NCBI GenBank assembly: GCA_012512265.1
Contig: JAAZEM010000140.1
Span: 1 to 50,258, forward strand
Direction of reading: 5' to 3'
Source: Armatimonadota bacterium
GTDB taxonomy: Bacteria > Armatimonadota > JAAZEB01
DNA length: 50,258 nucleotides
Shown here piece after piece: positions 1 through 8,424 of this stretch (position 1 is its first letter; each line of letters starts with the position of its first letter). A program made the translations under genes and the position numbers. The notes below the pieces were generated by a model that ran no database searches, was not told the DNA's origin, and worked only from the letters and a program-made list of their open reading frames with translations.

Positions 1-308
1 AGCGCGTCCTGGCGTTCATTGACGTGCGCGTGCTCCCGGAGCCCAATCATGGGTTCGACGACATTGCCCGACGCATCTACCGCCATCCCGAGGTGCGCTC
101 GGTCTACCTGGTCTCCGGCCAGAATGACCTGCGCGTCATCGTCGAAGGGCGAACGATGCGAGAAGTGGCGTTTTTCGTGGCGGAGCGATTGGCAACCATC
201 GAGCAGGTGCAGGCAACTACGACGAATTTCATACTCAAGCGCTATAAGGAAGATGGCGACACCTTCGAAGACCAGGAGCCCGACCGTCGTCTGGCGGTGG
301 CCCCCTAG
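1..308 (+). CDS. Lrp/AsnC-family transcriptional regulator, C-terminal part (5' end outside window)
   Basis: Only the last 101 or so codons are present; the frame is open to the left edge, reading ...RVLAFIDVRVLPE from base 3, so the GTG at 24 is internal. The visible part matches the C-terminal RAM/effector-binding domain of Lrp/AsnC proteins: a beta strand (FIDVRV), a helix (GFDDIARRIYRHPEV), the VRSVYLVSGQNDLRVIV strand pair and the terminal NFILKRYKEDG strand. The DNA-binding half is missing from the window. The aminotransferase starts 19 bp downstream. The same pairing of an AsnC-type regulator with an aminotransferase is known from Bacillus yugG-yugH, so an operon in which the regulator senses an amino acid related to the enzyme is likely. 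The ligand cannot be told from the sequence. Confidence 0.85.
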   Translation, partial: RVLAFIDVRVLPEPNHGFDDIARRIYRHPEVRSVYLVSGQNDLRVIVEGRTMREVAFFVAERLATIEQVQATTTNFILKRYKEDGDTFEDQEPDRRLAVAP

Positions 309-326
309 CTCCGGGAGGGAATTCAG

Positions 327-1556
327 ATGAAAGACACGCGACAGACCGTGGGATCCACCCTTGTGCTTCCCGCTGAGGGTGCGGCCACCGCTGCTGCATC
401 TCGGGGGCGGGTGAACCGTACGGTTGCCGCGATGCCCCCTTCTGGAATCCGTCGCTTTTTTGACCTCGTCTCCACGATGGAGGATGTCATCTCGCTGGGA
501 GTTGGCGAGCCGGACTTCGCCACGCCGTGGCACATCTGCAAGGCGGCGATCCGCTCCATTGAGCGGGGTCACACAAACTACACTTCCAATGCCGGAATGA
601 TCGAGCTGCGCCAGCTCGTCGCGGCCGACCTGGAGGCCTGCTACGGCGTGCGCTACGATCCGGGGGATCAGATCCTCATCACTGTGGGCGTGAGCGAGGG
701 CCTGGATCTGGCGATGCGCGCCATCCTCGAGCCGGGCGACGAGGTGCTGGTTCCCCAACCCAGCTTCGTGGCCTACGCCGCGTGCATTACCCTGGCCGGC
801 GGCGTGCCCGTTCCGGTGCCCACGTACGCGTGGCACGATTTCAAGGTGCAGCCAGCCGAGATCGAGGCGCGCATCACTCCTCGTACGCGCGCCATTCTTC
901 TCGGCTATCCGAACAACCCCACGGGCGCGACCATGTCGCGCGAGGAGCTGCTTCCGATCGCCGCGCTCTGCTGTAAGCACGATCTCCTGGTCATCAGCGA
1001 CGAGATTTACGCGCATCTTACCTACGAGGGCGAGCACTGCTGCGTTCCCAGTCTGCCCGGCCTCTCCGAACGGACGATCCTGCTCAACGGCTTCTCCAAG
1101 GCATATGCCATGACCGGCTGGCGTATGGGCTACGCGGCCGGACCCGCGGATCTGATCGGCGCGATGACGAAGATCCACCAGTACACGGTGATGAGCGCGC
1201 CGACGGCGGCACAGATGGCCGCCATCGAGGCGCTGCAGAGCGGCCAAAGCGAGCGCGATGCCATGGTTGCCCAGTATGATGAGCGCCGGCGCGTGATCAT
1301 CTCTGGCCTCAACCGCATTGGCCTGCCCTGTTTTCGCGCCCGAGGTGCGTTCTACGTCTTCCCATCGATTGCCGATACGGGCCTGGATTGCGAGACCTTC
1401 GCGGAACGCCTGCTTGCGGAGGAACGGGTTGCCGTTGTGCCTGGCACCGCGTTTGGCCTCGGCGGCGAAAAGCACGTCCGCTGCGCCTATGCCGCCTCGC
1501 TGGCGAATATTGAGGAGGCGCTGGTGCGCATCGGCCGGTTCGTCAATCGCCTCTGA
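327..1556 (+). CDS. PLP-dependent class I/II aminotransferase (YugH-like)
   Basis: A 409-residue fold-type I aminotransferase, probably acting on aspartate, an aromatic or a similar amino acid with 2-oxoglutarate in the cytoplasm. Visible landmarks are GVGEPDF near residue 60, NPTG at 197-200, DEIY at 225-228, the Schiff-base lysine K258 in NGFSKAYAMTGWRMGY, and a C-terminal RCAYA containing the arginine that usually binds the substrate carboxylate. The ATG at 327 has a good ribosome site (GGGAGG about 7 bases upstream). The first 35 residues are Ala/Gly-rich and longer than in most homologues, so a later start is possible. It follows the Lrp/AsnC gene by 18 bases and lies 19 bp before rlmN, suggesting one transcript. 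Exact substrate unknown. Confidence 0.9.
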   Translation: MKDTRQTVGSTLVLPAEGAATAAASRGRVNRTVAAMPPSGIRRFFDLVSTMEDVISLGVGEPDFATPWHICKAAIRSIERGHTNYTSNAGMIELRQLVAADLEACYGVRYDPGDQILITVGVSEGLDLAMRAILEPGDEVLVPQPSFVAYAACITLAGGVPVPVPTYAWHDFKVQPAEIEARITPRTRAILLGYPNNPTGATMSREELLPIAALCCKHDLLVISDEIYAHLTYEGEHCCVPSLPGLSERTILLNGFSKAYAMTGWRMGYAAGPADLIGAMTKIHQYTVMSAPTAAQMAAIEALQSGQSERDAMVAQYDERRRVIISGLNRIGLPCFRARGAFYVFPSIADTGLDCETFAERLLAEERVAVVPGTAFGLGGEKHVRCAYAASLANIEEALVRIGRFVNRL

Positions 1557-1575
1557 GGCGAGGGAGCCACCGGCA

Positions 1576-2844
1576 ATGAAGGCGAGGGAGAGCCGGGAAG
1601 CGAGAAGCCCGGATGAGACCCGGGCTGTGTCGCCAGCCGAGAGTGAACACGAGCCCCCCCATCCCACCCCCTCGCCTTCCACAGGTGCTCTCCTGCCACC
1701 GCCGGAAGAGAGCGAAAAGGAGCTTGAGGCGGCCCGACCCGTGCTTGTCGGCATGACTACGCCGGCCATCGAGGATGTGTTCGCGCGCCTGGGCCATGCC
1801 CGGTTCCGCGGGCGCCAGGTCGCCGATTGGGTCTACCGCCGCGGAGCCACCTCCTTTGCAGAGATGACCGACCTCCCCCTCGCCTTGCGCCAGGCTCTGC
1901 CGGAGGCGGTGGATCTGGGTATCCCAGAGATCGTCCAGAGCGTGTCGGACGCGGATGGCACCACGAAGTACCTCTTGCGCTTCCCGGATGGCGCCACGGT
2001 CGAATGCGTCCGGCTCCCCTACCGCGAGTGGAGTTCCGTTTGCGTGTCGACCCAGGTGGGATGCCCGCTCCGATGCACTTTCTGCGCGACGGGCGCGTCG
2101 GGGTTTACCCGGAACCTGACCGCGGGTGAGATCGTGGCGCAGTTTCTTCTGGCCCGTGCCGGCGCCACCCCCCCGCTGACACACGTGGTCTTCATGGGTA
2201 TGGGAGAGCCGTTGTTGAACTACAACGCCCTTCTGGAGGCGATTCGCCTCCTCAACACCGAGTGCGGGGTAGGCGCTCGAAACATGACGATCTCGACGGT
2301 CGGTATCGTGCCCGGGATCGAGCGCCTGGCACAGGAGAGGCTGCAGGTGAACCTGGCGCTCTCCCTGCACGCCGCCGATGATGAAACGCGCGCGCGCTTG
2401 ATGCCTGCCGGCCGCCGTTACCCCCTCGACCAGGTGTTCGAGGCACTCCGAGGCTACATCAACGCCACGCACCGGCGCGTCACCTTGGAGTATCTGCTAC
2501 TACAAGACGTGAACGACTCGGAGGAGGATGCCGACCGCCTGGCCCGCCTGATCCGCACCGAACTTCAGGTTTCCACGCGTCAGGGTACCGGCAGGCGCGG
2601 GCTTTTGCCAGTCGTCAACCTGATCCCCTACAACGAGACGGAAGCGGGTTTCCGCCGGCCCTCGGAAGCAACGGTGCGCCGCTTCCAGGCACGCCTGAAG
2701 GCGCATGGCATTCCGGTGACCCGCCGTCTCGAGCGGGGGGGCACGGTGGACGCGGCCTGCGGGCAGCTGCGGCGCGCAGCGGCACGCAGGCGGCGAGAGG
2801 GCGGCGCCCGGCCCACCCACAGGAGCGATTCTAGCCGTGGATGA
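1576..2844 (+). CDS. rlmN: Dual-specificity 23S rRNA/tRNA adenine-C2 methyltransferase RlmN
   Basis: A radical-SAM enzyme that methylates A2503 of 23S rRNA and A37 of some tRNAs. The Fe-S/SAM motif CxxxCxxC is at C163, C167 and C170 (GCPLRCTFCATG), followed by FTRNLTAGEI and VFMGMGEPLLN, the SAM-binding GGEPL-type loop. The catalytic cysteine that forms the covalent RNA intermediate is in RGGTVDAACGQLR near residue 395. The N-terminal helical domain starts around residue 60 (MTTPAIEDVFARLG). Residues 1-59 are an unusual Pro/Glu-rich extension, so an ATG at 1753 or GTG at 1741 could be the true start; 1576 was chosen as the first plausible ATG after the upstream gene. Its last 8 bases overlap the next gene, which implies translational coupling. 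Confidence 0.92.
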   Translation: MKARESREARSPDETRAVSPAESEHEPPHPTPSPSTGALLPPPEESEKELEAARPVLVGMTTPAIEDVFARLGHARFRGRQVADWVYRRGATSFAEMTDLPLALRQALPEAVDLGIPEIVQSVSDADGTTKYLLRFPDGATVECVRLPYREWSSVCVSTQVGCPLRCTFCATGASGFTRNLTAGEIVAQFLLARAGATPPLTHVVFMGMGEPLLNYNALLEAIRLLNTECGVGARNMTISTVGIVPGIERLAQERLQVNLALSLHAADDETRARLMPAGRRYPLDQVFEALRGYINATHRRVTLEYLLLQDVNDSEEDADRLARLIRTELQVSTRQGTGRRGLLPVVNLIPYNETEAGFRRPSEATVRRFQARLKAHGIPVTRRLERGGTVDAACGQLRRAAARRRREGGARPTHRSDSSRG

Positions 2845-4720
2845 GAGTCACGACGTCCTCTCAGAGGAGGAGGAAGCGGCGCTTCTGGCGACGACGGCGC
2901 CCCGGACGCTCCTCCGTCTGTTGCAGGCCGAGCCGGCGCTGGTGGGAAAGCTCTTCGCCGGCTTCCGAGTCAGCGCCGACAGCCTGAAGCTCTCCCCCGT
3001 GCGTGCGCGGTTGCGCCACGAGAGCAAGTCCAACCCGGAGATGCAGCGGATCCTGCGCGAAGCCTGGACCGAGAGCCATGCGGAGCTCGTCGCCGCCATC
3101 ACGCAGTGGAAATCGGCGGAGATTCCGGGGGAGCTGCCTGGGTTGGTCGCGCGTTGGGGCCAGGATGTGGTGCGGCTGGCGCTCCGGCTCGACCCGCGCA
3201 CGGAGGTGCGCGAGATCCCCCTCCCCGAGCCACTGCCGGAGCCAGCGCCCCAGGCTGCAAAGCCCAAGGACAAGCGCAAGCCTCCGGCTTCCCCGCCGCC
3301 GCAGGAGGTGGAGACCTCACCGGCAGAGGTGGAGTCGCTGCGCGAGCAGATCCGGGCGCTCAAGGAGGAGTTGCGCGAGGCGCGCAAGAGGGAGACGCAC
3401 CTGCGCACCGAGATGGAGCAGGCTCAGCGATCCGCCCAGCGCTGGGAGACAACCGCCCGCACGGCGCTTGATGAGGCGAGCGACTACCGGCGCGCGGTGG
3501 AGCGCGTCACCCGACAGCTCGAGCGCGAGCAGCGCGCGCGGAGTGATCTGGAGGCGCGTGCCAGAGACGCCGAGCGTGGCGAGCGGCATGCCACGGCGCA
3601 ACTCGACGCGCTGCGCCGGAAGGTGGAGGATGCGCGGCAGATCCGGGCCGCGCATGAAGCCCTCTGCCCTCCCGCCGAGGAGTGGATTGAGAACGCCCGT
3701 TCCCTGATACACCACGGGCAGGCGCAGATCGCCGCGAACTTCCTGTCGCCGTTCCTTCTGGCACATCCCGAGGCCGATCGGGTGCGCGAGGTGCTGGCGG
3801 AGGCGCATGAGGCGCTGGGAGCCACAGAGATGGCGATCACCGGGTACTGCACCCTGGCGCGGAAGCGCCTGCGCCAGGGCAATCTCGGTGAAGCGGCGCT
3901 CTTCATCTGTCGGGCGCTCCTCTGCTCGCCTGATCACCCCGAGGCGCGTCGCTGCCTCGAGGAGGTAAAACGCGCGGCTGCGGGCAGGCAGGGGGAGCTA
4001 CCGCACGCGGTGCTCCGCCATCTCGAGAAAGCGGCTCAGCGGGCGCCACGTGCCCGCGAGCTCCTCAACGCCGTGGGCACCTCGCCCCACGGATGCGAGC
4101 CGCTCTGCATCACGCTCGATACCCCGGTGGAGTGGCCCCAGGGCAAGCGTGGCTTTACGGCAACGCCGCGCTGGGTTCTCGATGCCATCGATACCAACCG
4201 GGGGGAGGCGGTGGAGCGTGCCCGAAAGGGGCTGAGCCAGCTGCGCACGCACAGGCCGGAGGTGTACGCGTCCGTGATGGCGAGGCTCAACGAGCATGAT
4301 CCCTCCTACTCGCGTGTGCTCTCGGGGAAGACGCGTCCCATCGTCGTGGATGGAAGCAACGTGGCCTGGCAGGCGACCGAAGAGGGGGAGCGGCCCCGGC
4401 TGGCGAACTTGCTTGGTGTGCGAAGGGAGTTGCGCGCGCTTGGCTTCTTCCCTATCCGCATCTTTGTTGACGCTGCGCTCGTCTACCAGATAGACCGCCG
4501 GGCGGAATTGGAGACGCTCGTCAGCCGGGGGGAGATCCTCGTCGCCGATCCGGGCACCGATGCCGACGAGCAGATCCTGGATGAGGCCCGCGCCTTGGGG
4601 GCCGCCGTGGTCACCAACGATCGCATGGAGGATCACGATCCGGGAGGGCGCGTGCCGAAAGTGCGCTTTGACATCGAGCCGGGCGGGCCGGTGGTGCATG
4701 TCAGGCCGGTGCGCCGCTGA
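2837..4720 (+). CDS. Coiled-coil / helical-repeat protein with C-terminal NYN (PIN-like) ribonuclease domain
   Basis: A 627-residue protein, GTG start, overlapping rlmN by 8 bp. Residues about 1-110 are helical with no family I recognise; 125-160 is a Pro/Lys-rich linker; about 163-270 is a long Glu/Arg/Ala coiled coil; about 275-400 is alpha-helical and resembles TPR-like repeats (FLLAHPEADRVREVLAEAHE). The C-terminal 130 residues match the NYN/Zc3h12a-like PIN nuclease fold: VVDGSNVAW (D505), FVDAAL, GTDADEQILDEA (D575, D577) and VVTNDR (D595), which supplies the acidic metal-binding cluster expected for a Mg-dependent RNase. I infer an RNA-cleaving or RNA-surveillance role; overlap with an rRNA-modifying gene supports an RNA context. 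No signal peptide, so cytoplasmic. The domain combination is unfamiliar to me. Confidence 0.8.
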   Translation: MDESHDVLSEEEEAALLATTAPRTLLRLLQAEPALVGKLFAGFRVSADSLKLSPVRARLRHESKSNPEMQRILREAWTESHAELVAAITQWKSAEIPGELPGLVARWGQDVVRLALRLDPRTEVREIPLPEPLPEPAPQAAKPKDKRKPPASPPPQEVETSPAEVESLREQIRALKEELREARKRETHLRTEMEQAQRSAQRWETTARTALDEASDYRRAVERVTRQLEREQRARSDLEARARDAERGERHATAQLDALRRKVEDARQIRAAHEALCPPAEEWIENARSLIHHGQAQIAANFLSPFLLAHPEADRVREVLAEAHEALGATEMAITGYCTLARKRLRQGNLGEAALFICRALLCSPDHPEARRCLEEVKRAAAGRQGELPHAVLRHLEKAAQRAPRARELLNAVGTSPHGCEPLCITLDTPVEWPQGKRGFTATPRWVLDAIDTNRGEAVERARKGLSQLRTHRPEVYASVMARLNEHDPSYSRVLSGKTRPIVVDGSNVAWQATEEGERPRLANLLGVRRELRALGFFPIRIFVDAALVYQIDRRAELETLVSRGEILVADPGTDADEQILDEARALGAAVVTNDRMEDHDPGGRVPKVRFDIEPGGPVVHVRPVRR

Positions 4721-4735
4721 AGCCGTTCAAACGAA

Positions 4736-4760
4736 AGGGCCCGCCGGAAGGACGGGCCCT
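4736..4760 (+). terminator. Hairpin downstream of the NYN-nuclease gene
   Basis: Perfect 8-bp stem AGGGCCCG / CGGGCCCT with a 9-base loop, starting 15 bases after the stop codon. The T tract is poor (GTTAGGG), so it may be a weak intrinsic terminator or a 3'-end stabiliser. Confidence 0.55.
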
Positions 4761-4912
4761 GTTAGGGCGAACTGTTTGGATTGGAGGTCAGCGACCTCGA
4801 GGGGTGCCTAACCCCCACAGTCACCTCGACTATCACTTTGCATTATAGTCATCACCTCCTCGATTCGGATTATACCACCGGCATCTGGAGGTGTCAAGGA
4901 CGGAGGAAGAAG

Positions 4913-5773
4913 ATGCAGTGCTCAAAATGCAGGGCCGAAGTCAACCCGCAAGCGCAGTTCTGCTGGCAGTGTGGTGCCCCGCTTTCACCGGCAGCGCCGA
5001 CCTCACCTCCCGCGGATCAGGCGCGGAGCAAGCGGTGGGCGGCGGTCGCCGCTGCATTGGCGCTCCTCCTCCTGCTGGCCGGGCTCCTGCTTCCTCGATT
5101 GCTGCGAACGCGCGGTCCGGCCGTCACCACCTCCCCGCGGGAGCTTCCGGAGACATCCGCCCCGCCAGTGACCGCCGCGCCTCCCGCGAACACGCCTCAG
5201 GCCGAGGCGCTCACCACCCGACCCGCCGGCAACCTGCCGGCCGGCTCGGGGCTCCCGCAAGGCCAGACGCCGCCCGCCCTGCCCTTCGCCGAGGATGTGG
5301 CGGCCTACCTGCGCAAGCTCGAGATGATCCAGCAGCGCGATGCCCAGAACCCAATGGCCCAGCTCTTCGCGATGATGGCCACCGGCCTGAGCGGCCTCAC
5401 GGATGCCCTGAAGGGCCTCACGGATGAGACTGTCGGCGAGACATCAGGGAACCAGACCAGTGGCTACCTGGCGCAGTTCGATCAACTGCTCCAGGCCAAG
5501 CAGGCGCTGGTCCGCGACTTCCAGGCGATCACCCCGGTGCCCCAACCGTGTCAGCAGTTGCACACGCTGTATGGCCACTACCTGAATACGCAGGTGCGCG
5601 CCATCTACGACTTGCGGAACGCCGTGGCACGGGCAGACAACCTAGCGGCGCCGCTGGGGGTGCTGCCCGTAGGCAAGCAGGCGGAGGCGGCGCAACAGGC
5701 GGCGAGCCAGGAAGAAAAGAGGATCCGCCAGCAGTACAACATCCCGCGGGCCGCCATTCCGCTGGTGCCGTAA
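4913..5773 (+). CDS. Zinc-ribbon, single-pass membrane protein of unknown function
   Basis: A 286-residue protein starting at an ATG preceded by GGAGGA. It opens with a four-cysteine zinc ribbon (C3-x2-C6 and C17-x2-C20, MQCSKC and FCWQCGA), has one hydrophobic helix at about 43-62 (a run of Ala/Leu), then a Pro/Ala/Thr linker to about residue 125. The rest is a mostly helical domain with no family I recognise. The likely topology is a cytoplasmic zinc ribbon with the large domain outside the membrane. Similar zinc-ribbon plus TM proteins are common and poorly characterised in many bacterial groups. It stands between two hairpin/regulatory regions and does not obviously share an operon with the NYN protein. 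Confidence 0.75.
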   Translation: MQCSKCRAEVNPQAQFCWQCGAPLSPAAPTSPPADQARSKRWAAVAAALALLLLLAGLLLPRLLRTRGPAVTTSPRELPETSAPPVTAAPPANTPQAEALTTRPAGNLPAGSGLPQGQTPPALPFAEDVAAYLRKLEMIQQRDAQNPMAQLFAMMATGLSGLTDALKGLTDETVGETSGNQTSGYLAQFDQLLQAKQALVRDFQAITPVPQPCQQLHTLYGHYLNTQVRAIYDLRNAVARADNLAAPLGVLPVGKQAEAAQQAASQEEKRIRQQYNIPRAAIPLVP

Positions 5774-5832
5774 AGCCAAGGGGACAGTCGCTCTGGCCTG
5801 GCGTGCAAGCCCTCAGTTTGGCATGGAGGATG

Positions 5833-5848
5833 CTGTAAGCGCTTACAG
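5833..5848. promoter_or_regulatory. cre-like 16-bp perfect palindrome (LacI/CcpA-family operator candidate)
   Basis: CTGTAAGCGCTTACAG is a perfect palindrome with a central CG. Its inner 14 bases fit the classical cre consensus TGWAANCGNTNWCA at every position. It ends 26 bases before the start codon of the PilX-like gene. A TTGGCA at 5818-5823 could serve as a -35 with the palindrome over the -10 region, so a repressor bound here would block initiation. Confidence 0.6.
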
Positions 5849-5874
5849 TTGCTCCCGGGCCCAGGAGGAGCACC

Positions 5875-7218
5875 ATGCGCAGCATCACTTCGGCCATCAT
5901 GCGGAGATTCTCCATCCGCATGAGCATGGCATGCCGCAAAGGCCAGGCGCTCGTCACCGCGATGGCGCTCGTCGTTGCGCTCACTATCCTGGTCGCTGCC
6001 ACCCAACACCAGGTCGTCCAGGAGCTGAAGGTGACCAAAACGGAGCGCGATTACGAGCGTGCCTTGCAGTTGGCGGAGGCTGGTCTCAACGCTTATATCA
6101 ACCGGATCGACTATGGCGCGGCTCCGGCGGACGCGAGCAATCCGAATGACCCGGGGCATCTCATCCCGCCGCTCCGTGAGTTCCCAATCGGTGCGGCTCC
6201 CTCGCTGGCTGATTTCCGACGAGGCGTTCGCGATGGGACCTACACGCTGATTCGCTATCCCCCTGGCTCACAGCAGGGCTACTTGGTCGGGAGCATCGGC
6301 ACCCCAGGGGAGACCGCCCGGTTCATCTCCTTTGGCTGGTCCAACGGAGTGGTCCGACGCGTTGTCGGCGTGGCCCGCCAGGCCTCGGGAGACTATGCCC
6401 TCTACGGGGTCGCCTCGGTCACGATGCACAACAACCAAAGCGTCACCGGGAATGTGGGCACCAACGGCCAGGTGACGATGCACAACAACAATGAGATCGA
6501 GAACGGATACCTGGTGCTCAACGGGCCCGGGGCCGACGTGAGCCAGCACAAGAACCCAGGCATTCGGGTGCGGCGAGGGCCAACGCCGTATCGCTGGCCG
6601 ACGGTTGCCGAGATCGCCCTCGAGAAGTGGCCGAATAGCGGCGCCACCGCGCCCGGCGGCCTGGAATACCTGGCCACGCATAACGACAACGACCTGGCGA
6701 CCATCGATGGCGTGCCCGGCATTCCAGGCAACAAGATCGACCTGAAGAACAACTCCACGGTCGTCTTCCGCGGCAAGCCGGGCGGCGCCCACTACTACCT
6801 GGCGGGTCTCACCGGCAAGAACAACGGCACGATTCACCTGGACAACTCCGCGGGCCCGATCACCATCTGGTTTGGGCCGAGCGGCGGCAACGGGGAGTTC
6901 GAGATGAAGAACGGCTGGGATCTCACCCAGGCGGTCACCGACCCAGCCCACCTCTGCCGCTTCTACGTCGCCACCCGCGGCGGGGTGACGATCAAGAACA
7001 ACGGGGCTTCGGCCATCGGGATCTACGCGTACAACGTGGAGAACGGGCAGCCGTTCGGCAGCGTCACGCTCAAGAACAACTCGACGTTCACGAACTGCCG
7101 GATCATCGCGAACACGATCTCGGTGGAGCAGAACACCACCATCACCTACACCCCCGCGCCCTACTTCTACCCGGAGGATAACCTCTACGCGATCACCGAC
7201 TGGCGAGAATTCGAGTAG
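5875..7218 (+). CDS. PilX-like type IV pilus-associated protein with Asn-rich repeat (beta-helix-like) body
   Basis: A 447-residue protein with a strong ribosome site (GGAGGAG). Residues 22-45 (KGQALVTAMALVVALTILVAA) look like the N-terminal helix of PilX/minor-pilin proteins, preceded by a positively charged segment; it continues as an amphipathic helix to about residue 75. From about residue 180 a short motif recurs: MHNNQ, MHNNN, LKNNST, GKNNGT, MKNGWD, IKNNGA, LKNNST. Each is followed by a short hydrophobic strand, which suggests stacked beta-solenoid rungs, as in polymer-forming or DUF7305-type domains. It probably sits in the envelope as a minor pilin or surface filament component. No other pilus genes are adjacent. 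Function beyond that is inference. Confidence 0.7.
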   Translation: MRSITSAIMRRFSIRMSMACRKGQALVTAMALVVALTILVAATQHQVVQELKVTKTERDYERALQLAEAGLNAYINRIDYGAAPADASNPNDPGHLIPPLREFPIGAAPSLADFRRGVRDGTYTLIRYPPGSQQGYLVGSIGTPGETARFISFGWSNGVVRRVVGVARQASGDYALYGVASVTMHNNQSVTGNVGTNGQVTMHNNNEIENGYLVLNGPGADVSQHKNPGIRVRRGPTPYRWPTVAEIALEKWPNSGATAPGGLEYLATHNDNDLATIDGVPGIPGNKIDLKNNSTVVFRGKPGGAHYYLAGLTGKNNGTIHLDNSAGPITIWFGPSGGNGEFEMKNGWDLTQAVTDPAHLCRFYVATRGGVTIKNNGASAIGIYAYNVENGQPFGSVTLKNNSTFTNCRIIANTISVEQNTTITYTPAPYFYPEDNLYAITDWREFE

Positions 7219-7239
7219 CCGTCACGGCCGGATGGCCCT

Positions 7240-7272
7240 GGAGGGGCCGGCCCGAGAAAGCCCGGCCCCTCC
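7240..7272. terminator. Hairpin between converging genes
   Basis: An 11-bp perfect stem (GGAGGGGCCGG / CCGGCCCCTCC) with an 11-base loop. It lies between the stop of the PilX-like gene and the stop of the convergent GH130 gene, and so could end both transcripts. T tracts are lacking on both sides. Confidence 0.6.
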
Positions 7273-7281
7273 ATCGGAAGG

Positions 7282-8343
7282 CTAGATCGCCTCGCCTTCG
7301 ACGCCCAGGGTGCCCAGGATCTCGCGGATCGAGAGCGTGGCCCCACAAATCACGCAGTCGGATGCGCCGTAGTAGAGGGTCACGGTGTCGCCGTCGACCA
7401 CATGCCCGTTCGTGAAGACGACGTTGCCGAAGAAGCCTTTCTGCTCGTAGGGAGCGATCGGCTCCATAATCGGCTCTTCCGAGCGAGCGAGAACACGCGT
7501 CGGGTCGTTGGCATCCAGGAGCACGGCGCCCAAGCAATACCGGTAGTTCTCATCGGCGCCGTGATAGATCTCCAGCCACCCCGCCGTGGTCCGGATCGGC
7601 GAGGCACCGGCGCCAATGCGCGCGCTGTCCCACCTGCCCGGGCGCACGCGCAGGAGACACTCGTGCCTGCCCCAGTGGATCAGATCCGGGGAGCGCGCGA
7701 TCCAGATATCGTGACTGCCGATGCCGGTGCTGGCCGGCCGGTGCAGCGCCCAGTAAGCCCCGGAGACGCGTTCCGGGAAGAGCGCGCAGTCCTTATTGCA
7801 GGGAGGGAAGATATTCCCGTGTCGGGTGAACTCCTGCCAGTCCTCCGTGCTCGTCATGCCGACGGCAATTCCTCGCGGCGATACCGCCGTATAGGTGAGG
7901 TAGAACCGGCCCTCAATCTCGGTGACGCGGCAGTCTTCAATCCCCCAGGTCTCGTAGAGACCGAACCCTTCCAGCGTGGGGCTGGTCGCTGGCTCGAAGT
8001 GGACGCCGTCGCTGCTGCTCGCGAGGCGCAGGTGCGAGAGCGTGGTCAGCAGCACCTCTCCCCGGTAGCGGAAGACGCGAGGATCACTCAGGTCCAGATC
8101 CGGGTCGTCTCTGCGATACTTCAGCACCTCAAGATCGCCCTCTGGGGTGCGGATGACCGTGCTGACATGCTCATCGGTGGCCGGCGGCGCCTCTGCCACG
8201 CGCAGGAGCAGCCATGTCTTGCCGCGGAAGCGAAACACACCTGGATTGAGCAGGCAATGCACGGCCAATCCCTCGCAGCTGGGCCGAACATCTTGCGGAG
8301 AAAGCAATGGATTCGTTGGAAAACGCCTGGCAATGTCTGACAA
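7282..8343 (-). CDS. GH130-family glycoside phosphorylase (beta-mannoside phosphorylase type)
   Basis: A 353-residue five-bladed beta-propeller protein of family GH130, whose members phosphorolyse beta-mannosides, for example mannosyl-GlcNAc or mannooligosaccharides, to mannose-1-phosphate. Key signs are LLNPGVFRF, DLSDPRVF, the catalytic-acid motif YETWGIEDCRV with D137, an AVSPRGIAVGMTSTEDW stretch, and WLEIYHGADENYRYCLGAVLLD. The start is a TTG at 8343 with AGAGGAG 7 bases upstream, which fits the family N-terminus better than any ATG. There is no signal peptide, so it is cytoplasmic and acts on imported disaccharides. A consensus -10 and a LacI-type operator lie just upstream. The GH2 beta-mannosidase-like enzyme elsewhere in the window suggests mannan or N-glycan use, though the exact substrate is not readable. 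Confidence 0.88.
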   Translation of the reverse strand: MSDIARRFPTNPLLSPQDVRPSCEGLAVHCLLNPGVFRFRGKTWLLLRVAEAPPATDEHVSTVIRTPEGDLEVLKYRRDDPDLDLSDPRVFRYRGEVLLTTLSHLRLASSSDGVHFEPATSPTLEGFGLYETWGIEDCRVTEIEGRFYLTYTAVSPRGIAVGMTSTEDWQEFTRHGNIFPPCNKDCALFPERVSGAYWALHRPASTGIGSHDIWIARSPDLIHWGRHECLLRVRPGRWDSARIGAGASPIRTTAGWLEIYHGADENYRYCLGAVLLDANDPTRVLARSEEPIMEPIAPYEQKGFFGNVVFTNGHVVDGDTVTLYYGASDCVICGATLSIREILGTLGVEGEAI

Positions 8344-8395
8344 TAGGTCACTCCTCTAAGTAAGAGTCTGGGCCTCCATCATGTCGCCCCACGCC

Positions 8396-8424
8396 ATTAT
8401 AACAATTGTAAGCGTAAAAGGGAA
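8396..8424 (-). promoter_or_regulatory. Promoter of the GH130 gene
   Basis: On the minus strand a perfect TATAAT (8396-8401) is preceded, after 17 bases, by a weak -35 TTCCCT (8419-8424). The transcript would start near 8389, about 46 bases before the TTG start. A TGTAAGCG half-site like the one in the palindrome at 5833 lies in the spacer at 8407-8414. Confidence 0.65.
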
